From contig JAIOJX010000006.1 in NCBI GenBank assembly GCA_022376925.1, positions 55,275,658 to 55,339,657 of the forward strand: a DNA stretch of 64,000 nt, read 5' to 3'. Below are positions 1 to 13,049 of the stretch, piece by piece. Below the pieces are notes generated by a model that was not told the DNA's origin, searched no databases, and saw nothing but the letters and a program-made list of their open reading frames with translations. The first letter of the stretch is position 1; each line of letters begins with the position of its first letter. The position numbers were made by a program, and so were the translations under genes. Source of the DNA: Tragulus kanchil. Its lineage: Eukaryota; Chordata; Mammalia; Artiodactyla; Tragulidae.

Positions 1-1655
1 TCCCTGGTGTGATATCTTTACACTAGTCGCTGAGCCAGTACCAGTCCCTGATGATATTTGCATTTATCTCTGGCTAATTTAGAAATATTAGAGCAAAAAA
101 AATCAATTTATAAAACTATTCATAGCCTGTGCTGCCTAAGTTCTGGTTACAAAATATTTTTTAATTTATGAAAAAATTATAATATATATATATTTTTAAC
201 ATTCTTACTTGGCTTACTAGAAAGATAACAACACTATATCAGTCCTCAAAATTTTTAAAAGGAGGGAAAAAGCAGTTGTTGAAATTCAAAAGTCTAGGAA
301 CGCTAAACCTTGTCATTGTTTTCTAAGTTAATGTGTAGACTTGTTAGTGGTTCTTTATGTAGTTTCTCTAAGATTGAGGTTTGAGATATAACTTTATCCT
401 TTGAGGTGCTGACTCTTTCTGCCTTCTTTGACATTTCCAGGAATCCTTGTAATTCTTAATTTTAATTTTCATGTAAAGTATATTTTATACCACAGTTGTC
501 TTCTGTTAGACCACCCATGTTAAGATGTTGGATGCTTGTCCTTTCAGTATATGCCTCCATGTAAAACCAGCTCAATAAATTGTTATAGTATTCAGAGGCG
601 GGGAATTTTCTGCTCTTGTGATTTGGGAATCATTTTCTTTCTTCCTGCAAAGAGAACAGCAGTGTAACAAGATAATTGATCTTTGGTGAGAAAACATATC
701 CTGTAAGTGTTCTCTTAAGTTTGTTTTCTCTTCCCAGTCTTTTAAGTCCTCTAAACTTTGAGTTACAAAAGTAGAGATTTTCTTTTCTTCTCACCTTTGA
801 ATGTTAGGTCTCCTTTCGTTCTAGGTGCATGTATCTCAAGTTCTCTGAATTCGTAAGCTGAAAAATGAAGTAATAAATTGGTGACCGTCTACCTTTCTTT
901 ATGTTAATGATGAAAGAAATGTCACATCTCTGTCAAACTTGAGGACACACACTTTTTATCAATTCAAGAAAATTATATTAGGTTAGTATCTTAGTTTCAT
1001 AACTGTGATTTAATTTTTCCCCACATCCTCTTTGGCACCCAGCTGTACACAGATTAGATTTATATTCATGATAGGTTTCAGGTTTTATTTTTATCTGACT
1101 GTGTATGTTTACCATTCTAGTAGTAGCATCCATTCACATTGGTTAGTGCCCATTACATTACAGTTGTAAAATATTTTTAATGTCTCCCTGGTGTGATATC
1201 TTTACACTAGTCGCTGAGCCAGTACCAGTCCCTGATGATATTTGCATTTATCTCTGGCTAATTTAGAAATATTAGAGCAAAAAATCAATTTATAAAACTA
1301 TTCATAGCCTGTGCTGCCTAAGTTCTGGTTACAAAATATTTTTTAATTTATGAAAAAATTATAATATATATATATTTTTAACATTCTTACTTGGCTTACT
1401 AGAAAGATAACAACACTATATCAGTCCTCAAAATTTTTAAAAGGAGGGAAAAAGCAGTTGTTGAAATTCAAAAGTCTAGGAACGCTAAACCTTGTCATTG
1501 TTTTCTAAGTTAATGTGTAGACTTGTTAGTGGTTCTTTATGTAGTTTCTCTAAGATTGAGGTTTGAGATATAACTTTATCCTTTGAGGTGCTGACTCTTT
1601 CTGCCTTCTTTGACATTTCCAGGAATCCTTGTAATTCTTAATTTTTAATTTTCAT
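1..1655. repeat. Tandem duplication, period about 1184 bp (copy 1 begins at or before the window start)
   Basis: Bases 1-471 recur almost unchanged at 1185-1655. One difference is an A-run (8 versus 6 A) near 95/1279. The copies part company inside an AT-rich stretch near 471/1655. No mobile-element ends sit at the junction. Best read as an unmerged assembly overlap. Confidence 0.9.
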
Positions 1656-2854
1656 TGAGACTGTTTACTTCTTATATATTTTCCTAGTTGATATTGCCTA
1701 TTTTATATTCCTCTGGTTACAAAGGCTAAGGGGATATATTAGCAGTAATGAACAGGATCTATAAATAAATTATAATTGAGGGCTCTGGTTTTCAACAACC
1801 ACTACATATTCCCCACACTGTAATTTCTCCTTTTATTGTTCCTAGAAGTCTCCATGAGCATCATGCATATGTACATTAAGTCTCTTAGGTCTCCTGATTG
1901 CATGCACTGCTGTAGCCTGTATTACTGATGAAGGTGCTTTGTCATCATCAGTAGCACCAAAGCTCACTCTTATGGATATGATGTCTGGCCAGTGATGTTA
2001 TGTTCTCTTACTCCCTTAAATGAGGGCAGTAAATACTGGGAAGAGTGAAATAGTACTTTATTATCTGTAGATAGTAACTGTGTAGTTAGAACATTTCTAA
2101 GAATTGGTAAAAACTGATAGCATTAATTTTTATATGGAGAATATATCAGTACAATTTTAATATATTAATAATAATAAGTGGAGAGACTAAATGAGCTTGA
2201 CTTCCAATTCTGCCATAGAATGTAAGAGATTGTTGGAACGGAATAGAACTCTAAAAACTGTATAATCAGTCAATATCATAAAAAATGAAAAAAAGAACAT
2301 TTATTAAATGACAGATTGAAAGCTGGATAATAATTTTAAAAAACAGTAATTTAAACTGAGCACATTAAATATATATATCTCAAAAAAATGAATTTTGGAA
2401 GAATAAGTGAGTAAACATTTAATAATGTCAAGTCATAGGTTAGCCAGATGAAAATTATTCAGATATTTGTGTGCACAGACTCTTTTAAGGATTTAAGTAA
2501 TAAAAAATAGGCTCAAGACACCACCTTCTAGGGGAACCTTGTCTGACTTCCTTGTTTCTAGCCCCACTTTTCTTCTTCCTTGTGTTTCTTACATAACTTC
2601 CTCTCTTGCAGGCTTCTGAGCTTCCAGAAGAACTGATATAAAACACACCAAACATATATAGCAAGAAATGTAAAATAAATATAACATTTAAAGTCAGCTG
2701 TATACCATATTTTTATTTGTAAGAAAAAGATACACATATGTATATGTGTATAAATATGCTTTTGCTTTTATATGCTTTGGGAAAAAGGGAGGCACAGAAG
2801 TTATTGCAAACATATTTATCACTAGGAAGTAGGATTATTCTAGGACAGTGGTTT
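472..2854. other. AT-rich DNA without recognisable gene (1185-1655 belongs to the duplication)
   Basis: No open frame longer than about 60 codons and no exon-like or repeat family signature that I can name. Short runs of A, T and TA only. Confidence 0.5.
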
Positions 2855-2965
2855 TCTGTGTATACTTTTTTTGTCTTAGGACTCCTTTAAACTCTTAAAA
2901 GTCACTGAGGACCCCAAGGAGCTTTGCTTATGTGAACTATATCTTATCTGTTAAAGAAGAAAAAC
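2855..2965 (+). repeat. Ancient interspersed-repeat fragment, family not assigned
   Basis: The phrase around 2878-2925 (ggactcctttaaactctt, then gaggaccccaaggagctt) resembles a very common old mammalian repeat, but I cannot name the family with confidence. Confidence 0.35.
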
Positions 2966-4159
2966 AATACCACTATGTAGAATCTTTGTAAGGAATATAT
3001 GTAAGGTGCTTAGAAGAGAACTAAGTATATCTTAGGGAAATGATACATGATAGATGTTATAATAATCATTTATCATGGTGATGGCTAAATTCAAAGCCAG
3101 GATGAAAAGTTCTGAATTTCAATCCAGTGTTCTTTTCACTGAAGCCACAGTAAAAACATGAAAACATATGAGTTTTGAATCAGACACAGCCCCATTTCTG
3201 AGTGAGAGAAAATGCTCAAGTCATTCTCAGATATTGGTATTAGAGGACTGATATTTTCAAACAAAATGGAGGTGAAAGGCTGCCCAGACCTCTGAAGAAA
3301 AAGGAGGTCAGGAAGAGCATAAGTAGTGAAATGAAGCCCAGAGAATCAATTAAGCAACTTATGGCCATGGTCTGTGAAGGTCACGCAAGAATTTACATCC
3401 AGGTCAGGCTTGTACATAGCCCACAGAAGGTATTAAGACAAGTAGTCTAAGAATTGAAGGTTGATATGATAATGTTGAAGAATGAAGTGGACTGGTCAGA
3501 GTACAGACATGCTCTGGGGCCATGACAGAGACAACAGTGCTCTCCCCAAATTTCACCTGCTCCCACACATTCTCAACACTCTTATGGTTAAGTGGGGTCA
3601 ACAAGACTGGTTTTAGACAGTGACCATAATAAAAAAATGTAAAGAATTTAATATATACATTTTGAAATGACAGTTAAGGGACATGAAGGATATTTATTTG
3701 ATAAAAGTCCCAAAGAATCTAGTGGAGGAAATGAGAGATAAATATCAGAGGATATATAAATGGAAAATTTCAAAATCAACTAAGTACAAATCTTTATTTT
3801 TTGTATTCATTTCATTTTATATATTCATATAATATTCATTTTATGTATTTCCTATGTATCATAAATTTTGTGATAAAACAATTTAGAAAGACTAGTCATG
3901 TAAGAAGGTAGTGGAAGGAACATTCAGGATCAATATGGATAAAAGCTTTCAAGAAGAAACAACTTTAACATTAGTAATACATGTCTTTAGACTGAAAGTA
4001 CACTCCCAGAGCCAAACAGAATTCAGAGAATGTGCCACACATAGACATTTCACAGTGAACCTGCAGAGCCCCAAAGATAAAGGAAAATCTTTAATAGTGT
4101 TAGAGAAAAAAATACAGATTGCACATAGAGCAGAAATTATCTTGATAGCAGACATCATA
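2966..4159. other. Unassigned AT-rich DNA
   Basis: The only frames, near 3404-3604 and 3911-4186, are short, of ordinary composition and resemble nothing I recognise. No gene is called. Confidence 0.5.
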
Positions 4160-4650
4160 CAATTGTGTGGCCCTGGCACAAGATAAGCATATACATCAGT
4201 AGAACAGAATTGAAAATCCAGAAATAAAGCCATGCATATATAGTTAATCAATGATTAACAAGATAGGAAGACTATTCAGTAAGGAAGGAAATAGTCTTTT
4301 CATAAAATAATGCTTGGGCAACCAGATTGCCACACACAAGAGAGTGAATTTGGACCCCTACTTATACCATATACAAGAAAGTAACTCAAAATCAAATACC
4401 TACATATAAGAACTAAACTGTAAAACCCTTAGAAGAAAATGTAACAGATCTTTGACCTTGGATTAGGCAATATTTTCTTAGATGTGACGCCTAAAGCACA
4501 AGATACCAAAGGAAAAGTAGATAAATTTGGATTTCATCAAAATAAAGAACTTGTGTGTTTCAAAGGGCACTGTGAGAAAGTGAGAAGAGAAACCAAGGAG
4601 TGAGAGAAAATATCTGCAAATCATGTCTAAGGGTCTGCCATCTCGGTCAT
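4160..4650 (+). mobile_element. Old L1 ORF2 fragment, sense
   Basis: The sequence follows the L1 ORF2 region downstream of the reverse transcriptase. It passes from a degenerate GPGTK-like stretch, through a run equivalent to '[12 protein letters not shown]', to a 'FHQNKELVCF'-like run, with many stops and frame changes. No open frame survives. Confidence 0.65.
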
Positions 4651-5744
4651 ATGCAAATGAGTGAAAATAGTATTGACGCTAGATTTTTCATCAGCATCAC
4701 TGAATGCAAGTAGCCATCATCTTAATTGGGGATATGTTAGAGGCATTTCCTTTGAAAACAGGAACAGGAGAAATGCTATGTGCTCTTGTAAAGAAGAAAA
4801 TTCATCCCAAATTAATCGATTGATTCAGTGAGATTTCAATTAAAATAGTTACAGAGCACTTTTATACAACTTACAAGGCTAATTAAGGATCAAAAATTTT
4901 AAAAAAGTCATTTTGCAGACGAAGACCAGGGTACAGATATGACATCATTGTGAAATTACTTTTTCCAAATGATGTCTATGCAGAATGAAGAATAAATACT
5001 ATTCCTTATTATTAGTTTATTTTCCAATTTATTAATCATGAGTATAAAATTCATTTAATATTAATAACATCCCACTGAATATTTACACAGCATGTGTATA
5101 AACTGATAAATCAAACATAGGCATTAAACAGATTAAATTTCCCAAAATATTTAAATGTTGATTACAGACTTAATTAAATACTTCTAAACCTTTAATTAGA
5201 ATCTCTCTGAATATATGATTCTCTCAGATGCTTTGAAATCTCAAAAAACTCTCAAAATGTACATGTGGTATAATTATTATAGAACTGATTAGATTTATTG
5301 CCAGAAAACCTGAGCATAAAGTATTTAAACCAGGGTCTTGAAATTATTTCTTTATCTTCATTATTATAGCCATTTCTACTATATCTGCCTTCAAGTTGAA
5401 GTTCATTAATATTATTTACATACCTTCGTTAACTTTTCACACCCCAAAGGAAAGAGGTACTGTATGAGAACCATCAGAATTACAGGATCTGGATACTGGA
5501 TATAATACATGAAGCTGAGTCCTTTATAGTAAAGCTTTCCTTGTTACATCATGACATTTTTCCATTCCCCATCACGTTGATACTGATTTTTAACACTTGG
5601 TATCTTTGCCGCAATGATGTATTCTTTAAGTTTCAGATGACCAACAGCATTTATCCATTGTTCCTTTATCATTATGTCTAATATAGAAATTTTTCTATTA
5701 TACTTACAATGATAAATCTAAGGCATGAAGGTATTGTGGTATTG
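4651..5744. other. Unassigned AT-rich DNA
   Basis: No gene and no clear repeat. Only short frames on either strand. Confidence 0.45.
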
Positions 5745-6098
5745 TTCAAGGGGTCAGAATAGATAACCCACAAATAGACCCAGTACAAACTTCTTTTTTC
5801 AGAAGTGGCATTAATCAGTAGTAAAAGTGTTGGGTGACTGAATATATGAAGCTGGAATACTTGGTTATCTATATAAATATGAGATTTTTGCCTCACAGTG
5901 CACATAAAACAAATAAGTGCTTGGTGCATCAAGATGTAAAAGTTAAAAACTTTAAAAGTTGAGAAGAAAATACAGGGGAATGTCTTTATGATGCTGGGAT
6001 AGGAAAGAATTTCTCAACACACTACACAAATACACACATAATAAAGACTATTGACATATTTTGCTGTGTTAAAAATTCTCCACAACATAGGCAAACTT
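5745..6098 (+). mobile_element. Old L1 ORF2 fragment, sense
   Basis: The order of elements (an 'agaatagataacccacaaa' region, then a stretch like 'gtgcatcaagatgtaaaagt', then 'atgtctttatgatgctggga') follows L1 ORF2 C-terminal coding DNA. It is heavily decayed. The SINE at 6109 interrupts or ends it. Confidence 0.5.
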
Positions 6099-6409
6099 AA
6101 GTTTTATTCACAGTTTCCCTAGTGGTCCAATGGGTAAGGAGTCCGCTTTGCAGTGCAAGGGACACCGGTTCAATCCCTGGCCCGGGAGGATTCCACGTGC
6201 TGCAGAACTGCTGGACCAGTTTGTCCCTTTATGAGCCGGCTCTCTGGAGCGCATGCGCCCAGAAAGGTGCTCAGTGACAAGAGAGGCCGCTGCGATGGGA
6301 GGTCCACATAGTCCAAAGAATAAAGATGGATGGAAATAAATGGATAAAAAATCAATAAAAGAGAACAAAAAAAATTGGAAAAAAAAAGGCTAAAAAAAAA
6401 AGTTTTATT
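6099..6409 (+). mobile_element. CHR-type tRNA-derived SINE, long form, with target-site duplication
   Basis: The SINE body is 6109-6399, with a tRNA-like head (ttccctagtggtccaatggg; B-box-like gttcaatcc near 6169), an internal body and an A-rich tail. It is flanked by the direct repeat aagttttatt at 6099-6108 and 6400-6409. This copy is more diverged than those near 25.8 and 30.3 kb. Confidence 0.85.
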
Positions 6410-6849
6410 GAATGAGCTGTAATTACATCACTACACCTTCAAATCTGCATTTCAACTTGTTCTTTCACATACCTCGATGAAATTTCAGTGAACACTCCTA
6501 ATATTTGATCACTATCAGGAAATAAAATGAATCTTTCCTTATCCTTGGCATTTAAAATGGCAGTTCTCTATACTATAAGCTCCTATTAAATGTGATTTTT
6601 TTTCCCCCATTTCCAAACTGAGCTTTGTTTTAGACATGATACCCTGATTAGTGGTAATCAAGAAAGGAAGCATTTCACTTTTCCCTCTCCCTTCCTCCTT
6701 GATCCTCAGGTAATCTTTATAGCCTCTCCAGAGTGGTGTGAGAAATGTGAAATTCATAAAATTATAAAATGTTCCCACAGACCATAAATAAATAGACTCA
6801 TATTGTCTTAGGATAGAAAGATATTGTACATAAAGAAAAAGGTCAGGAT
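6410..6849. other. Unassigned AT-rich DNA
   Basis: The minus-strand frame at 6539-6778 has no recognisable domain. No gene called. Confidence 0.45.
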
Positions 6850-7960
6850 CTGATGTCTTGTATACATATTCAATGCAGTTTCAGTAAAAATTCCAACATA
6901 AACTGTTTCAGCTTTACAAAACAATTATAAAAATTATACAAGTGAATATAATAAAAAAAATTCTGAAAAAGAAGACTAATTAGAGCAGCTTGCTTTAACA
7001 GATATTAAAATGTGTTTTAAAGTTAAAGTAATTAAAAATACATGCTACTGTAAGAAAACAGCAGAAACACTGGAAAGAATACAGTTCCAGTATTAGAACT
7101 AAGTGTATATGGGGAGTTTTTGTTTGATAAAGGAACTTTTTTTTAATTAGTAGGGAAAGCAAAAACTAGCGAGTGAAATTACAAAAATTAGCTAACTAAA
7201 AAAATCTGTATTCCTACCTCACTTATTACAACAAAATAAATTCTTGCTGAAACCATAAATACTAAACCATTGGTGGGTATTTTTATAATCTTGGGTCAGA
7301 GAAGACCTTTATAAGCTTGCCTCAGCATCAGAAAACATAATAGGATTGGTAAACTTGACAACTTAGAGTGGCACTCCTGTGTAAAAATCAACACCCTAAA
7401 AGGTTGAAAGATAGAAAGCAAATTGGAAAAATTTTTGCAGAATGTTAAGACAGAGAATCAATATCCTAGATAAAAAGAGAATTCTTAAAAATCAATAAGG
7501 AAAATATTTAATGTTTTAATGGAAAAATTGGAAGAATGCTTCTAAGTAAGTTACCAGAAAAACATGGAAGATGTATGAAAAATGTTAAGTTTCTTAATGA
7601 ATCAAATAAATGTTAGTTAAAGGTGAAGAGTCTTTTCCCCTCATCAGACAGGCAAAGCTTAAAATTATTGACAATTCAAATTTGCAATTGTGAGGGATAT
7701 TAAGTCTTCTTCTGCAATATTGTGGAGAGTGAAAAATGATCATATCACCTTAGGAAAGGAGCACAGCAATGTATATCAAAATGTAAAGTAATTTGTTCTG
7801 CAACATACTTTTGGGAATTTGCTCTAAAGAGATTACTGCCCATTACTACTCTATTGACAATATTAAAAATATTAAACAGACTTAATGTCCATCAGTAGTG
7901 AACTGGTTAAATAAATTTTGATGTAGAAATTTTATATAGCTCCTAAACATAGACTCTATT
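6850..7960 (+). mobile_element. Ancient L1-related LINE, sense, heavily decayed
   Basis: Low-complexity A-rich DNA in which successive stretches match the order of a mammalian L1 or half-L1 ORF2 3' half. It ends with a run like 'cttaatgtccatcagtagtg' near 7881. No open frame remains, so the assignment rests on sequence resemblance alone. Confidence 0.5.
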
Positions 7961-7984
7961 TACTGAGTGGGAAAATCTTTTAGA

Positions 7985-8125
7985 ATGAAAAATAAAGGTA
8001 TCAATAAAGCAAATAAGCCACCTCCCAAATGGGATAAGATATGTGCAAACAACATACCTGATAAAAGGTTAATATCCAAAATATGTAAATAACTCACAAT
8101 TTGACATAAAAAAGCCACCTCACTT
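7985..8125 (+). mobile_element. L1 ORF2 fragment, sense
   Basis: The stretch around 8030-8100 ('gataagatatgtgcaaacaa' then 'gttaatatccaaaatatgta') matches a conserved part of L1 ORF2. It stops just before the SINE at 8143. Confidence 0.65.
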
Positions 8126-8130
8126 TAAAC

Positions 8131-8308
8131 TGAAGGTTCCCAGGGAATTTCCTGGTGGTCCAGGTGGTCCAGGTGGTCCAGTGCTTGGGATTCAGCACTT
8201 TCACTTCCATGGCCTGAGGTTCAATCCATGGTCAGGGAACTACACTCCCACAAGCCCAGCAGTGTGGCAAAATTAAAACAAAAAAATTCTCCCAATAATG
8301 AAGGTTCC
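8131..8308 (+). mobile_element. CHR-2-like SINE, short form, with internal triplication
   Basis: It begins with 'gggaatttcctggtggtcca', has a B-box-like 'ggttcaatcc' and a short A-rich tail. The flanking direct repeat is tgaaggttcc(c)ag at 8131 and 8299. The 10-bp unit 'ggtggtccag' is present three times in a row near 8154-8183, a local expansion of the head. Confidence 0.75.
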
Positions 8309-8884
8309 AGAACACACACTATGTAAAATTATAATAGCTATGTGTACCTACTTATTAATAGAGAAGCTTGAAAGGGTGTTCACTTTCTCCCCAGAAAAAT
8401 ACTTTAAAATAATTCATGTTTTCATGTTTTAGAAAAAATCAAATGCTGCATCAGTATGAAAAGGAAGAGTGAAGGTGGTTTTCTTCTCTCAGGCTCCCCA
8501 TAACACCTGTCTCCAGGATAAACAGAGTTAAATTGAGTTCTAGCTTTAAAATCTTAAAATCTATATCTATCCTTATGCTACCATGGATGGGTATAGAGAT
8601 ACATTGTATTTAGAAATATATGTTGTTCTGTTACTTTTAAAACAATCTTATGGAAATATTGTTTGCATACACAAACGTACACATATCACAATTGCATGTA
8701 TCAATTAATTTTCACAAACTGAGTACACCTGCATAACCAGTTCCAAGATAAAACAATAGCAACAACAAAATCTCAGGATATTACCAGTATCCCAGAAGAC
8801 TCCTGTGCCCCTTTTCCAGTCATTATTCTGAATTACACTGACTTCTAACACGAATGATTTGTTTGAATACTCAGTATTTAAAAA
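8309..8884. other. Unassigned DNA; 8640-8870 resembles an old interspersed repeat
   Basis: No open frame of note. The piece near 8705-8860 ('gtacacctgcataaccagtt', then 'ggatattaccagtatcccag') resembles a common ancient repeat that I cannot name. Confidence 0.35.
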
Positions 8885-9308
8885 ATTTTTGACATGTAGT
8901 TTATTTACAATATTGTGCTAATTTGTGCAGTATAGCAAAGTGATTCAGTTTTACATATATATTCTTTTTCATATTCTTTTCCATTATGGTTTATCACAGG
9001 ATATTGAATAGAGTTCCCCATACTACACAGTAGCACCTTTTTGTTTAGCCATTCTATGTAAAATGGTTTGCATCTGCTAATACTGATCCCTAAATCTACC
9101 CCTACACACACCCTTCCTTGTGTCTGTGAGTCTGTTTCTATTACATAAATAAGTTCATTTGTGTCATATTTTAGATTCTAAAATAAGTGATATTTTATGA
9201 TACTTGTCTTTTTCTGCCTTACTTAGTATGATCATCTGTGGGTCCGTTCATATTGCTGTAAATGGCATTATTTCATTCTTTTTTATGAATATTATTCCAT
9301 TGTATGGG

Positions 9309-9630
9309 CTTCCCTGGGAGCTCAGCTGGTAAAGAATCCACCTGCAATGCAGGAGATCCCAGTTCAATTTCTGGGTCAGAAAGATCCACTGGAGAAGGGA
9401 TAGGCTACCCACACTAGTACTCTTGGGCTTCCTTGGTGGCTCAGATGGTAAAGAATCTGTTAGCAATATGGGAGACCTAAGTTTGATCCCTGGGTTGGGA
9501 AGATTCCTTGGAGGAGGAAATGGCAACCACTCCAGTATTCTTGCCTGGAAAATTCTGACAGAGGAAACTGACAGGCTAAGTCAATGGGTCACAAAGAGTT
9601 GAACACGACTGAGCAACCTTTCACTTATTC
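9309..9630 (+). mobile_element. Bov-tA-type SINE (two tRNA-like heads in tandem)
   Basis: Two heads of the 'ggcttccctgg..gctcag' kind start at 9308 and 9427. The second is followed by 'tggcaaccactccagtattc' and 'gagttgaacacgactgagca', the standard Bov-tA body and tail. The flanks share 'ttattccat'. It is inserted in antisense L1. Confidence 0.85.
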
Positions 9631-10391
9631 CATACCATATATTCTTTATACATTCATCTGTCAATGGACACTAAGTTTTTTCCGTGGCTTGGCTATTGTG
9701 AATAGTGCTGCAATGAATATAGAGGTGCATGTATCTTTTCAAATTATAGTTTTCTCTGAATATATGTCCAGGAGTGGGGTTGCAGAATCATATGGTAGTT
9801 CTGTTTTTAATTTTTTAGGAGCCTCCATACTATTTTCCATAGTGGCTACCCCAACTTATATTCATAGCAGTAGTGTTGAGGGTTCTCTTTTCTCCATACC
9901 CTCTCCAGCATTTGTTATTTGTAGACTTTGTAATGATGGCCATTCTAACCAATGTAAAGTGGTACTTATTGTAGTTTTAATTTACATTTCTCTAATAATG
10001 AGGGACAATGAACAACTTTGTAGGTATCTTTTGACCTGCTGCCTGTCTTCTTTGGAGAAATGTCCATTATGGTTTATCACAGGATATTGAATAGAGTTCC
10101 CCATACTACACAGTAGCACCTTTTTGTTTAGCCATTCTATGTAAAATGGTTTGCATCTGCTAATACTGATCCCTAAATCTACCCCTACACACACCCTTCC
10201 TTGTGTCTGTGAGTCTGTTTCTATTACATAAATAAGTTCATTTGTGTCATATTTTAGATTCTAAAATAAGTGATATTTTATGATACTTGTCTTTTTCTGC
10301 CTTACTTAGTATGATCATCTGTGGGTCCGTTCATATTGCTGTAAATGGCATTATTTCATTCTTTTTTATGAATATTATTCCATTGTATGGG

Positions 10392-10713
10392 CTTCCCTGG
10401 GAGCTCAGCTGGTAAAGAATCCACCTGCAATGCAGGAGATCCCAGTTCAATTTCTGGGTCAGAAAGATCCCCTGGAGAAGGGATAGGCTACCCACACTAG
10501 TACTCTTGGGCTTCCTTGGTGGCTCAGATGGTAAAGAATCTGTTAGCAATATGGGAGACCTAAGTTTGATCCCTGGGTTGGGAAGATTCCTTGGAGGAGG
10601 AAATGGCAACCACTCCAGTATTCTTGCCTGGAAAATTCTGACAGAGGAAACTGACAGGCTAAGTCAATGGGTCACAAAGAGTTGAACACGACTGAGCAAC
10701 CTTTCACTTATTC
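10392..10713 (+). mobile_element. Duplicate copy of the Bov-tA-type SINE at 9309-9630
   Basis: Part of the second copy of the 1083-bp duplication; identical apart from a single base. Not an independent insertion. Confidence 0.9.
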
Positions 10714-13049
10714 CATACCATATATTCTTTATACATTCATCTGTCAATGGACACTAAGTTTTTTCCGTGGCTTGGCTATTGTGAATAGTGCTGCAATGAA
10801 TATAGAGGTGCATGTATCTTTTCAAATTATAGTTTTCTCTGAATATATGTCCAGGAGTGGGGTTGCAGAATCATATGGTAGTTCTGTTTTTAATTTTTTA
10901 GGAGCCTCCATACTATTTTCCATAGTGGCTACCCCAACTTATATTCATAGCAGTAGTGTTGAGGGTTCTCTTTTCTCCATACCCTCTCCAGCATTTGTTA
11001 TTTGTAGACTTTGTAATGATGGCCATTCTAACCAATGTAAAGTGGTACTTATTGTAGTTTTAATTTACATTTCTCTAATAATGAGGGACAATGAACAACT
11101 TTGTAGGTATCTTTTGACCTGCTGCCTGTCTTCTTTGGAGAAATGTCTGCTTAGGTCTTCTGCGCATGTTTCAGCTGGATTGTTCGGGTTGTTGTTTTCT
11201 TATTTAGTTGTGTGAGTTGTTTGTATATTTTGGAATTTAAGCTCTGTTCATTCCATCATTTGTAAATGTTTTGTCCCCATCTGTAGGTTTCCATTTCATT
11301 TTGTTTATAATTTCCTTTGCTTTGTAAAAGCTTGTAAGTTTGATTAGGTTTTGTTTGTTTTGCTTTTATTTCTATTGCCTTAGGTGACTGAACTAAGAAA
11401 ACATTGGTACAGTTTATGTCAGAGAATGTTTTGCCTGTGTTCTCAGGCATTTTATGATGTTATGCCTTATATTTAAGTCTTTAAGTCATTTTGAGTTTAT
11501 TTCTGTATATGGTGTGAGGATATGTTCTAACTTCATTGATTCATATATCATGATCCAACTTTCCTGACACCACTTGCTGTTGTGAAGAGACTTCTTCCAT
11601 CATTATATTCTTGCCTCCTTTGTCAAATAGGTGTGTGGATTTATTGAACCGAGGTGTGTGGATCTACTTCTGGGCTCGTTGTCTGTTCCAGTGATCCCTG
11701 TGTCAGTTTTTATGTCAATACCAGGCTATTTTGATTATTGTAGCTTTGCAGTAGTGTCTGAAGTCTGTAGTGTTGTCTGAAGTGTGTCTCCTGTTTTGTT
11801 CTTTTTCTCGAAGATTGCTTTGGCAATTCTGGGCCTTTCATGGTTTCACATATAATTTAGGGTTATTTGTTCTAGTTCTGTAAAAAATGTCATAGATAAT
11901 TAGATAACGATTGCATTAAATCTATAGATTGCTTTGGATAGTCTGACTGTTTTAACAATATTCTTCCAATTCAAGAGTGTGAGAAATCTTTCTATTTCTT
12001 TGAATCACTTAAATTTGTATTAATGTTCTATAATTCTCACCTATATGCCTTTGACCTCCTTGGTCAGACTTATTCTTTACTGTTTTTGATGTGGTTTTAA
12101 ATGGTATTTTGTGCATTCTATTTGTGATATTTCATTGTTAGTGTAAAGAAATACAATTGACTTCTATACATGAATCTTGTATCCTGCTACCTTTCTGCAT
12201 TCATCTATCAGTTTTAGAAGTTTTTATGTGGAGTCTTTAGAGTTTTCTGTATATAGTGTTATGTCATCTGCATATAATGACAATTTTAACTCTTCCCTTC
12301 CAATCTGGGTACGTTTTATTTCTTTTTATTCTCTTAATGCTGTGGTTATGATTTCCAGTACTATGTTGAAAAGAAGTGTTGGGAGTGGGTATCTTCATCT
12401 TGTTTCAGGTTTTAGTTGAAGGGCTTTTGGTTTTTTACCTTTGAATAAACTGTTTTTTTACCATTAACTGTGGGATTGTCATAAATAGCATTTATTGTGT
12501 GGAGATACATCCCTCTGTACCCACTTTGGCAAGAATTTTTATCTCGAATGAATGTTGAATTATATAAAATTCTTTTCCTGCATCTATTGAGACGATCATG
12601 TAGTTTTTGTCTTTTCTTTTGTTGATGTGGTATATTTGCATATGTTGAACCTTCCTTGTGACCCTCAGTTGAATCCTACTTGGTTGTGGTATATGATCTT
12701 TTTGATGTGTTGTTGGAATTGATTTTTTATTATTATGTTGGGAATTTTTGCATATTAGCCTATAATTTTCTTTTTTTTGAAGTCTCTTCATCTGGTTTTG
12801 GGGTCAGCGTGGTGTTGGCTTCATATAATGATTTTGGGAGTGTTCCCTCCTATTCAGTCTTTTGGGGGAGTTTGAGAAAGCAGTATAAGTTCTTTGTAAG
12901 TTTGGTAGGACTCATTTGTGAAACCATCTGGTTCTGGACATTTGTAAGCAGCTTTTTTTAAATTCATTTTATTTCACATCTAGTGATTCATCTCTTCAAT
13001 TATCTATTTCCTCTTGATTAAGTTTTGATGAGCTGTATATTCTTAGACC

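Larger units (their letters stand above)
8980..11145. repeat. Tandem duplication, period 1083 bp
   Basis: Copy 1 is 8980-10062 and copy 2 is 10063-11145. I see one base difference (cac versus ccc at about 9388/10471). The junction at 10062 joins the middle of an L1 ORF2 stretch back to an L1 3' UTR stretch. The unit carries the whole Bov-tA insertion, so the same insertion site appears twice. Confidence 0.95.
8885..12980 (-). mobile_element. Antisense L1: 3' UTR and ORF2 C-terminal half
   Basis: Read on the minus strand this is L1 ORF2 running into a 3' UTR that ends near 8885. On the plus strand the familiar antisense landmarks follow in order: the 'attattccattgtat' end region (9290), 'gctattgtgaatagtgctgc' (9694), 'ttgcagaatcatatggtag' (9779), 'tgtttgtatattttgga' (11218), and the RT-proximal stretch up to 12980. 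Several stops break it. A Bov-tA dimer interrupts it, and it contains one 1083-bp tandem duplication. Confidence 0.85.
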
